Positions 1 to 9,590 of a stretch of DNA of 64,000 nucleotides are shown here, one piece after another. Location: assembly GCF_001542405.1 (NCBI RefSeq), contig NZ_LNCD01000042.1, positions 1 through 64,000 of the forward strand. The letters run 5' to 3'. Source of the DNA: Rhizobium altiplani. GTDB lineage: Bacteria > Pseudomonadota > Alphaproteobacteria > Rhizobiales > Rhizobiaceae. The notes below the pieces were generated by a model. That model saw nothing but the letters and a program-made list of their open reading frames with translations. It did not search any database and was not told the DNA's origin. The translations under genes and the position numbers were made by a program. Within the stretch, counting starts at the first letter, position 1. Each line of letters starts with the position of its first letter.

Positions 1-287
1 TCGTCTGCCATAACGCGTTCGACCACATCCGGATCGCATTGTTCATCGACGAGAAACTGGCGGATTCCACCATCCCATGTCCGTATGTCGGCGAGGAGAT
101 TTTGGAGTTCGTCCACGCCGTTCTCGGTCAGGCCCTTTGTGCCGAATTCGCTGCCGTCGCGGACATAAAGCAATTCGCCTTCGCTGATATTATCCGAGTT
201 GGCGGTCACCTCTTCGATCAACTCGAGGTTCTCGCCGATCATCTCAGCGACCTCTTTGAGGGTATAGATGATCCTTGAGCGTGCCAT
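1..287 (-). CDS. IS66 passenger protein, partial at window edge
   Basis: An open frame starts at ATG 287-285, overlapping the tnpC stop as TGATG, and runs off the left edge (at least 95 residues). It begins MARSRIIYTLKEVAEMIGEN and is acidic, with no transmembrane segment or known catalytic motif. Many rhizobial IS66 copies carry a short ORF of this kind after tnpC; its function is unknown. The overlap with tnpC implies translational coupling. The antisense frame over the same bases is a shadow. It could be a helix-turn-helix-like accessory protein, but I cannot show that. Confidence 0.6.
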   Translation of the reverse strand, partial: MARSRIIYTLKEVAEMIGENLELIEEVTANSDNISEGELLYVRDGSEFGTKGLTENGVDELQNLLADIRTWDGGIRQFLVDEQCDPDVVERVMAD

Positions 288-1863
288 CACGCAGCCTCGT
301 ACCGGTCTTTTGCCGGAGTCCACTGCCACGGGAGCAGTTCCTCAAGTCGATCCTTCGGATGGCTCTGGATCCTGGTCAGGACGTCTGTCAGATAGGTCTC
401 TGGATTGTGGCCATGGAGTTTAGCTGTCTCGATGATGGTCAGGATAGTGGCGATGCGCTCGCCGCCCTTGTCTGATCCAGCAAAGAGCCAATTTTTTCTT
501 CCAATTCCGAGTGGCCTCATAGCGCGCTCAGCTATGTTGTTATCGATTTCGACACGGCCATCGTCAATGTAGACGCTCAATGCTGCCCATCGCGAGAGAG
601 CGTATCGCATCGCTTCGGCAAGCTTCTGTTTCTGCGGCAGCGTCGAAAGCGCCGTTTCAATCCAGGCCTTGAGGTCCGCCAGAATGGTCTGGCGTGTTGC
701 TGGCGCAGTGTTCGCCTCTCGTCAGCCGACATGCCGCGGATACGATCCTCGATATCGTAGAGGGCACCGATGCGCGACAGAGCCTCGTCGGCGATCGAAG
801 ATGGCTTGAGCTTGATCACATCATGGAACTTGCGGCGCACATGCGCCATGCAGGCAGCTTCGATGATCTGGTTGCCGTAAAGCTTGCTATAGCCAGCATA
901 CCCGTCCGCATGCATTACGCCGTTGAAGTGAGCGAGGTGTTCAGCCGGATGCACGCCCTTTCGGTCGGGGCTATAGTAATAGGCGATCGCTCCGGGCGTG
1001 GGATCCTGGCAGCCGCTGCCATCGAAGACATAGACCCAGACCCTGCCGGTCTTCGTCTTTCCTCGTCCTGGGTCGAGAACATCGACCGGCGTGTCGTCCG
1101 TGTGTATTCGATCGATGGCCGCGAGATGGGCTCTGATCAGCGAGATGAGGGGCGAGAGCAGAACGGACACACGGCCAACCCAGTCCGCCATGACAGACCG
1201 GGAGATGTCTATCCCCAGCCGGTCGTACATCTCGGACAAATGGTAGAGCGGGATATGATCGTCAAATTTGGCGACCATGATGTGTGCGAGCAGTCCTGGT
1301 CCAGGTTTGCCTCGCTCGATCGGCAAGCTCGGCATCTCACCCGATACCATTGTATCGCAGTCCCTACAGACCATGCGCTTCTCGATATGCCGGACGATCT
1401 TCACAGAAGCCGGCACATGCTCCATCACCTGGACCACCTTGTCGGCCGCCTTCAGGAAGGACATGCCACCACAAGTCGGGCAACTGCAGGGCGCTGCATA
1501 CACCCGCTCTTCAGTTGGAAGGCCATCCGGCAGAGGTCTGCGTTTCGGCTTGTCGGGGGCATCGTCCAGATCTGGCAACAGGCCTTTTCCGGAACGAGCA
1601 TCAGCCTCGGCGCGAGAGGCTTCGATCTCCTCCAGCATCAGTTCGAATTGCTCAATCTTCCGATCGATCTTTTCCGAAGAAGCGCCATGCTGCCGATGGC
1701 GGAGCAGTTCCAGCTGCGCACGCAGAAGCCCGATAATGGAGTCTCGTTTGCTGACTTCGGCTACTTGGCTCTCAAGCTTCGCCGCCTGTTCAGCGACGAG
1801 CGCGCGCAATGCCAATAGCTCGTCCTGACTGTCCAGCGGCGGTGCTTTCATGCCCAAAAACAT
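287..1863 (-). pseudogene. tnpC: IS66 transposase TnpC, frameshifted
   Basis: The first frame (1863 to 577, 428 residues) contains the N-terminal leucine-rich/coiled region, the zinc-finger-like segment CPTCGG and the start of the DDE catalytic domain (IHTDDTPVDVLDPG; HADGYAGY). The second frame (610 to 287, 107 residues) holds the C-terminal catalytic part with VEIDNNIAERAMRPL, which supplies the last acidic residue, and the usual IS66 C-terminus. The two join by a one-base shift near 684-690, just after QQHARP. Together they give the expected length of about 530 residues. IS66 TnpC is not known to use programmed frameshifting, so inactivation or a sequencing error is likelier. Confidence 0.85.
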
Positions 1864-1923
1864 AGCCGATTTGCAGCGAAAGCACTAGCGTTTTGCCCCG
1901 GATGTCCCTGTAAAATATAGCTT

Positions 1924-2271
1924 TTAACCCGTGCGGCCAGGGGCGGAAGTCCACGCTGGTCGGCGCCAGTCAATCCCTTCAACAAGCATCGACAACTGCG
2001 CCTGCGTCAGATGCGCAACGCCATCTTTCGCCGTCGGCCAAGGAAAGTATCCGCGCTCGAGAATCTTGTAGAATAGGCAGAACCCCTCGCCATCCCACCA
2101 TAGAAGCTTGATCCGGTCGGCGCGCTTTCCACGGAAGCCGAAGATCGCTCCGGAACCCGGCGCTTCCTTGATCACCGCCTCGACCATAGCGGACAGACCA
2201 TCGATACCGCGCCGCATATCGGTCACCCCGCAAGCCAAGTAGACCCGCACATTTCCTGTCGGCCCGATCAT
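1924..2271 (-). CDS. tnpB: IS66 accessory protein TnpB
   Basis: 115 residues. Starts MIGPTGNVRVYLACGVTDMR and contains GIDGLSAMV and FRGKRADRIKLLWWDGEGF, the hallmark of the IS66 Orf2/TnpB family (IS66_Orf2). Its role in transposition is required but biochemically undefined. The start codon overlaps the stop of tnpA (ATGA-type overlap at 2268-2271), so the two are translationally coupled. Length is that usual for the family and no defect is visible. Confidence 0.9.
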   Translation of the reverse strand: MIGPTGNVRVYLACGVTDMRRGIDGLSAMVEAVIKEAPGSGAIFGFRGKRADRIKLLWWDGEGFCLFYKILERGYFPWPTAKDGVAHLTQAQLSMLVEGIDWRRPAWTSAPGRTG

Positions 2272-2630
2272 GCAGCCTCAACACACGCGATCAACGATGA
2301 CAGCGTCTTGCGTTCGATGTCCGCCGGAACTTTCAAACTGCGACCGTTTCGCAGCTCAATCTTGATAAGCGCGGGCGCGCCGCCGGCCGCCGGCATCTGC
2401 CCGAGGCTTACGTCGTCGACCAGGTGGACCGGAAGGAACGTTGCGGACACATCGAAATGACTAAGCGTTTTCCGCCATAAACGGATCTGTGCAGGATAAA
2501 TGTCATGGCGACGAGCGACATCACCAATGCGAATGCCCGGTTGATCGGCTTCAGCCAATATCGCCAGCTTCGCTTCCTTCGACCACCGCCGCCTGCGCTC
2601 AACGCCGGAAATGATCTCCATGCGAGCCAT
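2268..2630 (-). CDS. tnpA: IS66 transposase-associated protein TnpA (HTH)
   Basis: 120 residues. MEIISGVERRRRWSKEAK followed by a helix-turn-helix of the IS3/IS911 Orf A type (IGDVARRHDIYPAQIRLWRK, about residues 36-55) identifies the IS66 TnpA family. It is the first gene of the element and probably binds the IS ends. An alternative start at residue 4 (MEII) is possible. It lies about 100 bases inside the inferred right terminus and is followed by tnpB with a 4-base overlap. Confidence 0.88.
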   Translation of the reverse strand: MARMEIISGVERRRRWSKEAKLAILAEADQPGIRIGDVARRHDIYPAQIRLWRKTLSHFDVSATFLPVHLVDDVSLGQMPAAGGAPALIKIELRNGRSLKVPADIERKTLSSLIACVEAA

Positions 2631-2735
2631 GCCAACCTCTCAGATCTGATATTAGTGTCAGCACTAATGCTGGTTCTAATGCCAGAACATCGCCCAAGTG
2701 GCTCGTTCAGCAAAATCCGCTCACCGGACGCTCAC

Positions 2736-3111
2736 CTTGCATTGATCCCCTGGGCCGCGAACAGGCGAAACGCCCAGCCGGTCCGAATTCCGTTGATCGC
2801 TTGCTTGCGGCGTCGATTCCTGCCCCCGACCCGGCCGCCATCATCGCATCCAGATGGAAGCTGTGCTGCTTGGCGGCTTGGATAAGGATTTTCTTTGCGT
2901 CTTCCGGCGATATCATCTTGTGTCTCAGGCTGGGCAGGAGACGATGGCTGGCAAGCGTCACCTCCTGGGCGACGGCCCGCGCCCGTTCCAGTTCCTTGGT
3001 GTGCAGGCTGATTTCGAGCCTCACCCAAGCATGAACACCTGTTCCAAGTGGTAAACGCCGCCGCCACCAGTAGACGGAACCGCGCTTGTAGACGTGTTGA
3101 ATCGTTGCCAT
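2736..3111 (-). pseudogene. Tyrosine recombinase/integrase, N-terminal fragment cut by IS66
   Basis: Starts MATIQHVYKRGSVYWWRRRL, the N-terminus seen in DUF6538-type tyrosine recombinases of rhizobia; only about 125 residues remain before the IS66 end at about 2735, and the catalytic R-H-R-Y domain is absent. Near residue 115 the continuation that looks natural (GWAFRLFAAQGINA) is in a neighbouring frame, so a second lesion, a one-base shift around 2785, may precede the insertion. The rest of the gene, if present, would be beyond the left edge on the other side of the IS. It marks a former integrative element. Confidence 0.7.
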
Positions 3112-3156
3112 GCTAAACCCTTTCCTAAGAGGGTGAGCAGGACTTGGGTACCCTTC

Positions 3157-3221
3157 GTGTAAGACAGCTGTGTACGACAGTCGTGTACGACAGTCGTGTA
3201 AGACAATCCTGTACGACAGTG
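3157..3221. repeat. Five 13-bp tandem repeats upstream of the integrase
   Basis: Five exactly adjoining 13-bp units: GTGTAAGACAGCT, GTGTACGACAGTC, GTGTACGACAGTC, GTGTAAGACAATC, CTGTACGACAGTG. Each junction creates an ACGAC-A-GTCGT palindrome. They end 46 bp upstream of the recombinase start and overlap its probable promoter. They may be an operator for the recombinase, or accessory sites for a recombination directionality factor; the sequence alone cannot tell which. Confidence 0.9.
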
Positions 3222-3358
3222 CCCCGAATTCGATTCCCAGCTAGCTCGGAAGTGCTGGAAAACCGCGATTCTGGCTTGAAAAGGGAAACTTGGCTGGGGC
3301 GCCAGGAGTCTCGGTTGGCTTGGTGAAACACCTCGTAGGCAATAAAAGCGTCCGTTTC

Positions 3359-4401
<1,043 letters not shown>

Positions 4402-4402
<1 letters not shown>

Positions 4403-5250
4403 TATTTCTCCGTTTCCACCAGACCTTTGACAAACCAGCGCTGCATGAGCACGACAACGAGGACTGGCGGGATGATTGCCAGGATCGCCGTCACCATCAC
4501 GAAGTTCCACGGGGTCGCCGCATCAGCAAAATCCACCATCTTGCGCAAGCCGATGATGATCGTCGTCATGCGCGCGTCGTTGGTCACGAGCAGCGGCCAA
4601 AGATATTGCGTCCAGCCGTAGATGAAGAGGATGACGAAAAGCGCGGCGATATTGGTGCGCGATAGCGGCAGCAGGATATCGCGCATGAAGCGGAAGGGAC
4701 CGGCGCTATCGATACGTGCCGCCTCGACCAGCTCGCCCGGGATCGTCAGGAAGAACTGCCGGAACAGGAAAGTCGCCGTCGCTGACGCCATCAGCGGCAG
4801 CGTCAGACCGGCGTAGGTGTCGATCATGCCGAGATCGACGATCACCTTGTAGGTCGGCAGGATACGGACTTCGACCGGCAGCATCAGCGTGATGAAGATC
4901 ATCCAGAAGAAACCCATGCGGAAGGGAAAACGGAAGAAGACGATCGCGAAAGCCGACAGGAAGGAAATCGCGATCTTGCCGACCGCGATGACGAAGGAAA
5001 CGACGAAGGTGTTCCAGAGCATCCGCTCGAGACTGACACCGACGGTGCGCTCGACACCACCGAAGAGCGCTTCGCCGTAATTTCCGGAGAAGTGCGCACC
5101 CGGCAGCAGCGAGATCGGCGGTCGCAGGATCTCCGCCGAGCTCATCGTCGAGGCGACGAAGGTGTAGTAGATCGGAAAGGCGACGATGACGATGCCGAGG
5201 ATCAGCATCAGGTGGCCGAGAAGCGTGGCCAGGGGACGTTTTTCGATCAT
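4402..5250 (-). CDS. ugpE: Glycerol-3-phosphate ABC transporter permease UgpE
   Basis: 282 residues, about six transmembrane helices, starting [20 protein letters not shown]. The cytoplasmic EAA loop ([20 protein letters not shown]) that docks on the ATPase is intact. The N-terminal [13 protein letters not shown] segment is typical of UgpE. It pairs with UgpA to form the translocation pore. The start lies 9 bases after the ugpA stop, and the stop overlaps the ugpC start, so it is translationally coupled inside ugpBAEC. Confidence 0.92.
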
Positions 5251-5259
5251 CAGCCTGCC

Positions 5260-6141
5260 TCACCCATAATGTACGCGGCGTTCCACGAAGCGGAACTGGA
5301 AGGCGGTCAATGCAATCACGATTGCCATCAGGATGACCGATTGCGCCGCCGAGGAGCCGAGGTTGAGATTGACGAAGCCATCGTTGAAGACCTTGTAGAC
5401 CAGCGTTTCGGTCGCCCGTGCCGGACCACCTCCGGTAACCGCGTGGATGATGCCGAACGTGTCGAAGAAGGCGTAAACGGTATTGACCACAAGCAGGAAG
5501 AAGGTGGTCGGCGCCAGGAGCGGGAAGACGATCGTCCAGAAGCGCCGGCTGCCGCGGGCACCGTCGATCGCAGCCGCCTCGATCAGCGATTTCGGGATCG
5601 CCTGCAGCCCGGCCACGAAGAAGAGGAAATTATAGCTGATCTGCTTCCAGGCGGCTGCAACAATCACCAGCAGCATGGCCTGGTTGCCGTTCAAGAGTGG
5701 ATCCCAGCCGAAGCCGTTTCGGCGCAGCAGATAGGCAAAGGTGCCCATGGCGGGATTGAACATGAAGAGCCAGAGCATGCCGGCAACGGCGGGCGCGACG
5801 GCATAGGGCCAAATCAGCAGCGTCCGATACAAGCCCTGCCCGCGCACCACCTTGTCGGCGGCGGTCGCAAGCGCGAGCGCCAGGACCATGGACAGCAACG
5901 CCGTCGAGATGCTGAAGACAACAGTTACCTGCAGCGAGTTCAGATAATTTTCGTCGGAAAGAACCGCCCGGAAATTGGCGAGGCCGACAAAACCGCTCTT
6001 GAGTCCGAAGGGATCCTCGCGCTGCGTCGACTGGTAGAGCGCCTGGCTTGCCGGCCAGAAGAAGAAGACCACGGTAAGCACGATCTGAGGCGCGACCAGG
6101 AGATAGGGAAGGATCTTGTTGGGAAAAACAACACGCTGCAA
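5260..6141 (-). CDS. ugpA: Glycerol-3-phosphate ABC transporter permease UgpA
   Basis: 293 residues. N-terminal [20 protein letters not shown] is the first membrane helix of CUT1-family UgpA/MalF proteins; about six helices follow and the EAA loop reads [20 protein letters not shown]. Partner of UgpE in the membrane pore. It follows ugpB by 65 bases and precedes ugpE by 9. Length and motifs are normal; no damage seen. Confidence 0.92.
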   Translation of the reverse strand: MQRVVFPNKILPYLLVAPQIVLTVVFFFWPASQALYQSTQREDPFGLKSGFVGLANFRAVLSDENYLNSLQVTVVFSISTALLSMVLALALATAADKVVRGQGLYRTLLIWPYAVAPAVAGMLWLFMFNPAMGTFAYLLRRNGFGWDPLLNGNQAMLLVIVAAAWKQISYNFLFFVAGLQAIPKSLIEAAAIDGARGSRRFWTIVFPLLAPTTFFLLVVNTVYAFFDTFGIIHAVTGGGPARATETLVYKVFNDGFVNLNLGSSAAQSVILMAIVIALTAFQFRFVERRVHYG

Positions 6142-6206
6142 ATGAGGCTCCTGACAAACGGTAGTAACCGCCCGCGGCTTGGACCACGGGCGGCAGGTGA
6201 CGTCCG

Positions 6207-7514
6207 TTAGTTGCCCAGGGCTTGCTGGATCGCCGCATTGCCTCGCTCGACCGCCTTGTCGAGGGCTGCTTTGGCGTCCTGCTTGCCGGCGAGCATGGCC
6301 TCGAATTCCTCGTTCATGATGTCGCGGACCTGAGGCAGGTTGACGAGACGAACGCCCTTGGAATTTTCGGTGGGTGCCTTGCCCATCATCTGCAGGATCG
6401 GCGTCTCGCGCGCGGGGTTCTTGTCATAGAAGCCGGACTTCTTCGTGTCCTCGTAGGCCGCCATCGTGACCGGCATGTAGCCCGAAACCTGGTGCAGTCG
6501 CGCCTGGATCTTGGTCTGGGAGAGGAAATGGAAGAACTCGGCGATGCCCTTGTATTCTGCATCCGACTTGCCGGCGAAGACCCAGAGGCTCGCGCCGCCG
6601 GGGATCGTATTCTGCGGCCGCCCCTCGCCATCATAATAGGGCAGTTGACCGATGCCGTAGTTCATCCCCGACTTGACGATGTCGCCGAGGCCACCCGAGG
6701 ATTCCGTCATGATGGCGCATTCGCCGGAGGTGAAGAGTTGCTTTGCCTCCGAGGTCCTGCCGCCGTATCGGAAGGTGCCGTCCTTGGCGAGATCGGCGAT
6801 CGCCTGGAAATGCTGGACGAAGAGTGGCGAGTTGAATTCGAGCTTCACATCCGTGCCGCCAAGCCCGTTCTCGTTGGTGCCGTAGGCGACGTTGTTCCAG
6901 GCGGCAAGGTTTTCCGTCTGGATCCAGGTCAGCCATGTTGAGGTTAGGCCGCAAGGGGCTGCGCCGCTCGCCTTGATCTTCTTGGCTGCCTCGAAGACAT
7001 CGGGCCAGGTTTTCGGGGGCGTCTCCGGATCGAGGCCGGCCTTCTTGAAGACATCCTTGTTGTAGTAAAGGATCGGCGAAGAGGAGTTGTAGGGGAAGGA
7101 CAGCATCGTGCCGTCCGGCTTCGAATAATAGGCGACGATGCCGGGCAGGTATTCAGACTTGTCGAACTTGTAACCGCCCTTCTCCAGGACCTGGGCAGCC
7201 GGCATGACGGCGCCCTCTGCCCCCATCATGACGCCGCTGCCGGCGTCAAAGACCTGCAGGATTGCCGGTGCCTGCTTGGCGCGGAAGGCGGCGATGCCGG
7301 CGTTCAGGGCTTCCGGATAGGTGCCCTTGAACACCGGGACGATCTTGTACTCGCTCTGGCTCTCGTTGAACTCCTTGGACAGCTTTTCGACGACCTCGTT
7401 ATTGGCGCCTGCCATGGCATGCCACCATTGCAGTTCGGTCACCGCAAAGGCGTGCTGGGCACCGGCCGAAAGGGCCGCGGCTGCGACGGAAACGAAAAGT
7501 AGACGTTTGGACAT
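6207..7514 (-). CDS. ugpB: Glycerol-3-phosphate-binding periplasmic protein UgpB
   Basis: 435 residues. Signal peptide [20 protein letters not shown] ends near residue 25 (HAFA); mature protein starts with [11 protein letters not shown], the characteristic UgpB ligand-site opening (WWHAM). It binds glycerol-3-phosphate or its diesters and delivers them to UgpAE. ATG 7514 is chosen over the longer frame because it gives the signal peptide and is preceded by GGAGG. I see no PHO box upstream, although ugp operons of rhizobia are usually PhoB-dependent; a LacI-like half-site pair lies at 7623-7637 instead. Confidence 0.93.
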   Translation of the reverse strand: MSKRLLFVSVAAAALSAGAQHAFAVTELQWWHAMAGANNEVVEKLSKEFNESQSEYKIVPVFKGTYPEALNAGIAAFRAKQAPAILQVFDAGSGVMMGAEGAVMPAAQVLEKGGYKFDKSEYLPGIVAYYSKPDGTMLSFPYNSSSPILYYNKDVFKKAGLDPETPPKTWPDVFEAAKKIKASGAAPCGLTSTWLTWIQTENLAAWNNVAYGTNENGLGGTDVKLEFNSPLFVQHFQAIADLAKDGTFRYGGRTSEAKQLFTSGECAIMTESSGGLGDIVKSGMNYGIGQLPYYDGEGRPQNTIPGGASLWVFAGKSDAEYKGIAEFFHFLSQTKIQARLHQVSGYMPVTMAAYEDTKKSGFYDKNPARETPILQMMGKAPTENSKGVRLVNLPQVRDIMNEEFEAMLAGKQDAKAALDKAVERGNAAIQQALGN

Positions 7515-7552
7515 AATTCCTCCCTGTGGTTTTGGCGATCGTCTGCGACCTT

Positions 7553-7583
7553 TTCCGGACGATCCTCCTCGATCGTTCCGGAA
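7553..7583 (-). promoter_or_regulatory. Stem-loop in ugpB leader with GAGGAG loop
   Basis: TTCCGGACGATC and GATCGTTCCGGAA form a near-perfect stem (one bulged base) around a 6-base loop. On the ugpB mRNA strand the loop reads GAGGAG. It lies 39 bases upstream of the ugpB start codon. It may be a leader structure influencing translation or stability; no T-run follows, so it is not an intrinsic terminator for the upstream gene. Confidence 0.5.
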
Positions 7584-7622
7584 ATCCTCTTCTGTCTTTT
7601 CCCGAAAGCGGCGAACTCCCGA

Positions 7623-7637
7623 TGCAAAGCTGTGCAA
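7623..7637. promoter_or_regulatory. Candidate LacI-type operator upstream of ugpB
   Basis: TGCAAAGCTGTGCAA is an imperfect palindrome with the same TTGCA-type half-sites as the operators next to the LacI-family gene at 12973-13076. If real, it would place ugpBAEC under the same regulator as the Afu-like operon. Short motif, so chance occurrence is possible. Confidence 0.35.
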
Positions 7638-7692
7638 TCGAAGAGAACTAGGACGCTTTCGCAATCTGTCGAGCACCGGAGCGAAGATCGCC

Positions 7693-8493
7693 TCAAAGGC
7701 CGGCGATACTCCTCAAATCCTCGATCGCGCCTGGCGCGGCGGCAAGCACCGGCGCGCCTTTCGTGAGCGTCTCGCCCTGCGTCGGGAAGGGGTGGTACCA
7801 GCCGCCCGCTTCTTTCACCAGGCAATAGCCGGCCATGCAGTCCCAGGCATGCATGTAAGGCTCGTAATAGCCAACCAGCCGGCCCGCCGCGACATAGGCG
7901 AGCATCAGCGCGCCGGAGCCGTTGCGGACGAAATTGCCGCCGGCGTCCAGCAGGCTTTCGACCATCTTCCCGACGAAGGCCGGCGTGACGTAGTTGTTGG
8001 CACCGATTCCCGTCACCGCGTTGCGAATGTTGCGCGAGAGGTCGAGCGTCAGCGTCTTGCCATTAAGCGTCGCACCCATGCCGAGTGCCGCGGCATAGAG
8101 TTCGCCGTGGCAGGGCGCGGAAATGACGCCAAGCACGGGAACGCCGTCGTGCAGAAGGCCGATCGAAACACACCAGTTCGGCATGCCGTTGACGAATGGG
8201 CTCGTGCCGTCAATCGGATCGACAACCCAGGTGAAGCCCGAGGAGCCATGTTCGAGCCCATACTCCTCGCCGAGGACACCGTCGCCCGGATAGGCTTGAT
8301 GAAAGCGGGCGCGGATCAGGTTCTCGACGTCGCGATCGGCGATCGAAACGACGTCCTGGGGGTCGCGCTTGGTCTCGATGACGAGGGTTTCGCGCTTCCT
8401 GAAATAATCGAGCGCCACTTCGCCTGCCTCACGGGCAACCGCCTCAGCAAGCGCGAGACGGGCTTCGAGACCGGAGATGACATGCGACGTCAT
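7693..8493 (-). CDS. Inositol-monophosphatase-family phosphatase
   Basis: 266 residues. Mg-dependent phosphatase fold: GEE (75-77) and DPIDGTSPF (92-100) are the metal-binding motifs, and a C-terminal WDCMAGYCLVKEAGG motif completes the site. The family removes phosphate from inositol phosphate, histidinol phosphate, fructose bisphosphate or PAP; substrate cannot be read from sequence. It follows the AfuC-like ATPase by 35 bases and is the last gene of that operon, so I infer it dephosphorylates the imported sugar phosphate in the cytoplasm. Confidence 0.88.
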   Translation of the reverse strand: MTSHVISGLEARLALAEAVAREAGEVALDYFRKRETLVIETKRDPQDVVSIADRDVENLIRARFHQAYPGDGVLGEEYGLEHGSSGFTWVVDPIDGTSPFVNGMPNWCVSIGLLHDGVPVLGVISAPCHGELYAAALGMGATLNGKTLTLDLSRNIRNAVTGIGANNYVTPAFVGKMVESLLDAGGNFVRNGSGALMLAYVAAGRLVGYYEPYMHAWDCMAGYCLVKEAGGWYHPFPTQGETLTKGAPVLAAAPGAIEDLRSIAGL

Positions 8494-8528
8494 GAACTAA
8501 TATCCTTCTTGTCAAAACGGGATTGGGG

Positions 8529-9590
8529 TCAACCGATAATGGCGATGCCACGGTTCTTGAAGCCGATCGTCACTTCCGTTCGCGGCGCGAGCGCCTGTTC
8601 GACAGCCGGGTCGACGACGAACAGCGTACCGTTGCTCGTCTTGACCTCGTATTCGACACGGTCGCCAAGATAGGCGGCATGGGTGATCTCGCCATTGAAC
8701 GATCCATTGGAGGTACGCGGCGCAAGGGTGATGGCGTTCGGACGAATGGCGAGCTGCGCCGGTCCGGTGCGGATGTTGCGGCCAGCAACCCGATGCTGCA
8801 GCCCCTCGACGCTGATCGTCGCGCTGTCGCCCTCGACGCCGACGATGTCGCAGGGCAGCACGTTGGCCTCTCCCATGAAGTCGGCGATGAAGGCGGAGGC
8901 CGGCGCGTCGTAGAGGTCGCGCGGTGCACCTGCCTGTGCGATCTGGCCATCCTTCATGACAATGATGCGGTCGGAAACGGCAAGGGCTTCGTCCTGGTCA
9001 TGCGTGACATAGACCGCGGTGAAGCCGAGACGCTGCTGAAGATCCCGGATCTCGGTGCGCACCCGCCGGCGAAGGCGGGCGTCGAGATTGGAAAGCGGCT
9101 CGTCGAGCAGCAGGACCTGCGGCTCCAGCACCAGGGCGCGGGCGACGGCGACGCGCTGTTGCTGGCCACCGGAAAGCTCGGCCGGCAGGCGCTGGCCCAT
9201 GCCGGCGAGACCGACCAGCTTCAGCCCCTCCTCCGCCCGCTCGCGGGCCTCCTTGCGGCGAATGCGGGAGGATTCGAGGCCATAGGCGACATTATCGAGC
9301 GCCGTCATGTGCGGAAACAGCGCGTAGGACTGGAACACCATCGAGACGTCGCGCTCGTTAGCCGGAAGGGCCGTGACATCCTTGCCGCCGATCAGGATCC
9401 GGCCGGCCGAGGGATGTTCCAGTCCGGCCAGCATGCGCAGCGTCGTCGTCTTGCCGCAGCCCGATGGACCGAGCAGCGTGACGAGCGTACCCGGCTCGAT
9501 GGTCAGCGACAGATCAGGGATCGCTGTGAAGGCACCGAAGGTCTTGCGGACATTTTCGAAGACGACGGACCCGGCGGCGGTGTTGTTCAT
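8529..9590 (-). CDS. AfuC-like ABC transporter ATPase
   Basis: 353 residues, starting [20 protein letters not shown]. Walker [11 protein letters not shown], signature LSGGQQQR, Walker [21 protein letters not shown] switch and a C-terminal TOBE-like domain are all present. Family: ferric/hexose-phosphate (FbpC/AfuC) transporters. ATG 9590 overlaps the permease stop (GCATGA). Because of a frameshift in the upstream permease, one open frame of 1113 codons runs through both genes; that long frame is an artefact and not a fusion protein. Confidence 0.9.
   Translation of the reverse strand: MNNTAAGSVVFENVRKTFGAFTAIPDLSLTIEPGTLVTLLGPSGCGKTTTLRMLAGLEHPSAGRILIGGKDVTALPANERDVSMVFQSYALFPHMTALDNVAYGLESSRIRRKEARERAEEGLKLVGLAGMGQRLPAELSGGQQQRVAVARALVLEPQVLLLDEPLSNLDARLRRRVRTEIRDLQQRLGFTAVYVTHDQDEALAVSDRIIVMKDGQIAQAGAPRDLYDAPASAFIADFMGEANVLPCDIVGVEGDSATISVEGLQHRVAGRNIRTGPAQLAIRPNAITLAPRTSNGSFNGEITHAAYLGDRVEYEVKTSNGTLFVVDPAVEQALAPRTEVTIGFKNRGIAIIG

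Larger units (their letters stand above)
1..2735 (-). mobile_element. IS66-family insertion sequence, left end outside window
   Basis: Three genes in the order tnpA, tnpB, tnpC on the minus strand, with a small passenger ORF after tnpC, is the classic rhizobial IS66 layout. The probable right terminus is at about 2735, where the complement starts GTGAGCGTCCGGTGAGC; IS66 ends usually begin GTAAGCG-like. Directly beyond it the reading frame of a recombinase resumes, which supports the boundary. The left terminus and the 8-bp target duplication lie outside the window or cannot be paired. The tnpC frameshift suggests the copy is not autonomous. Confidence 0.85.

Noticed and set aside
684..690. 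Programmed frameshift in tnpC
   Set aside because: No slippery heptamer or downstream structure is apparent and the family does not use one.
694..1818. Long plus-strand open frame opposite tnpC
   Set aside because: Antisense shadow of the transposase gene, with no homology or ribosome site.
3222..3250. Possible tRNA 3' end (TTCGATTCCC) as attachment site for the integrase
   Set aside because: The bases around it cannot form a T-arm or acceptor stem.
7515..7692. PHO box upstream of ugpB
   Set aside because: No pair of CTGTCAT-like repeats at 11-base spacing was seen, although expected for ugp operons.
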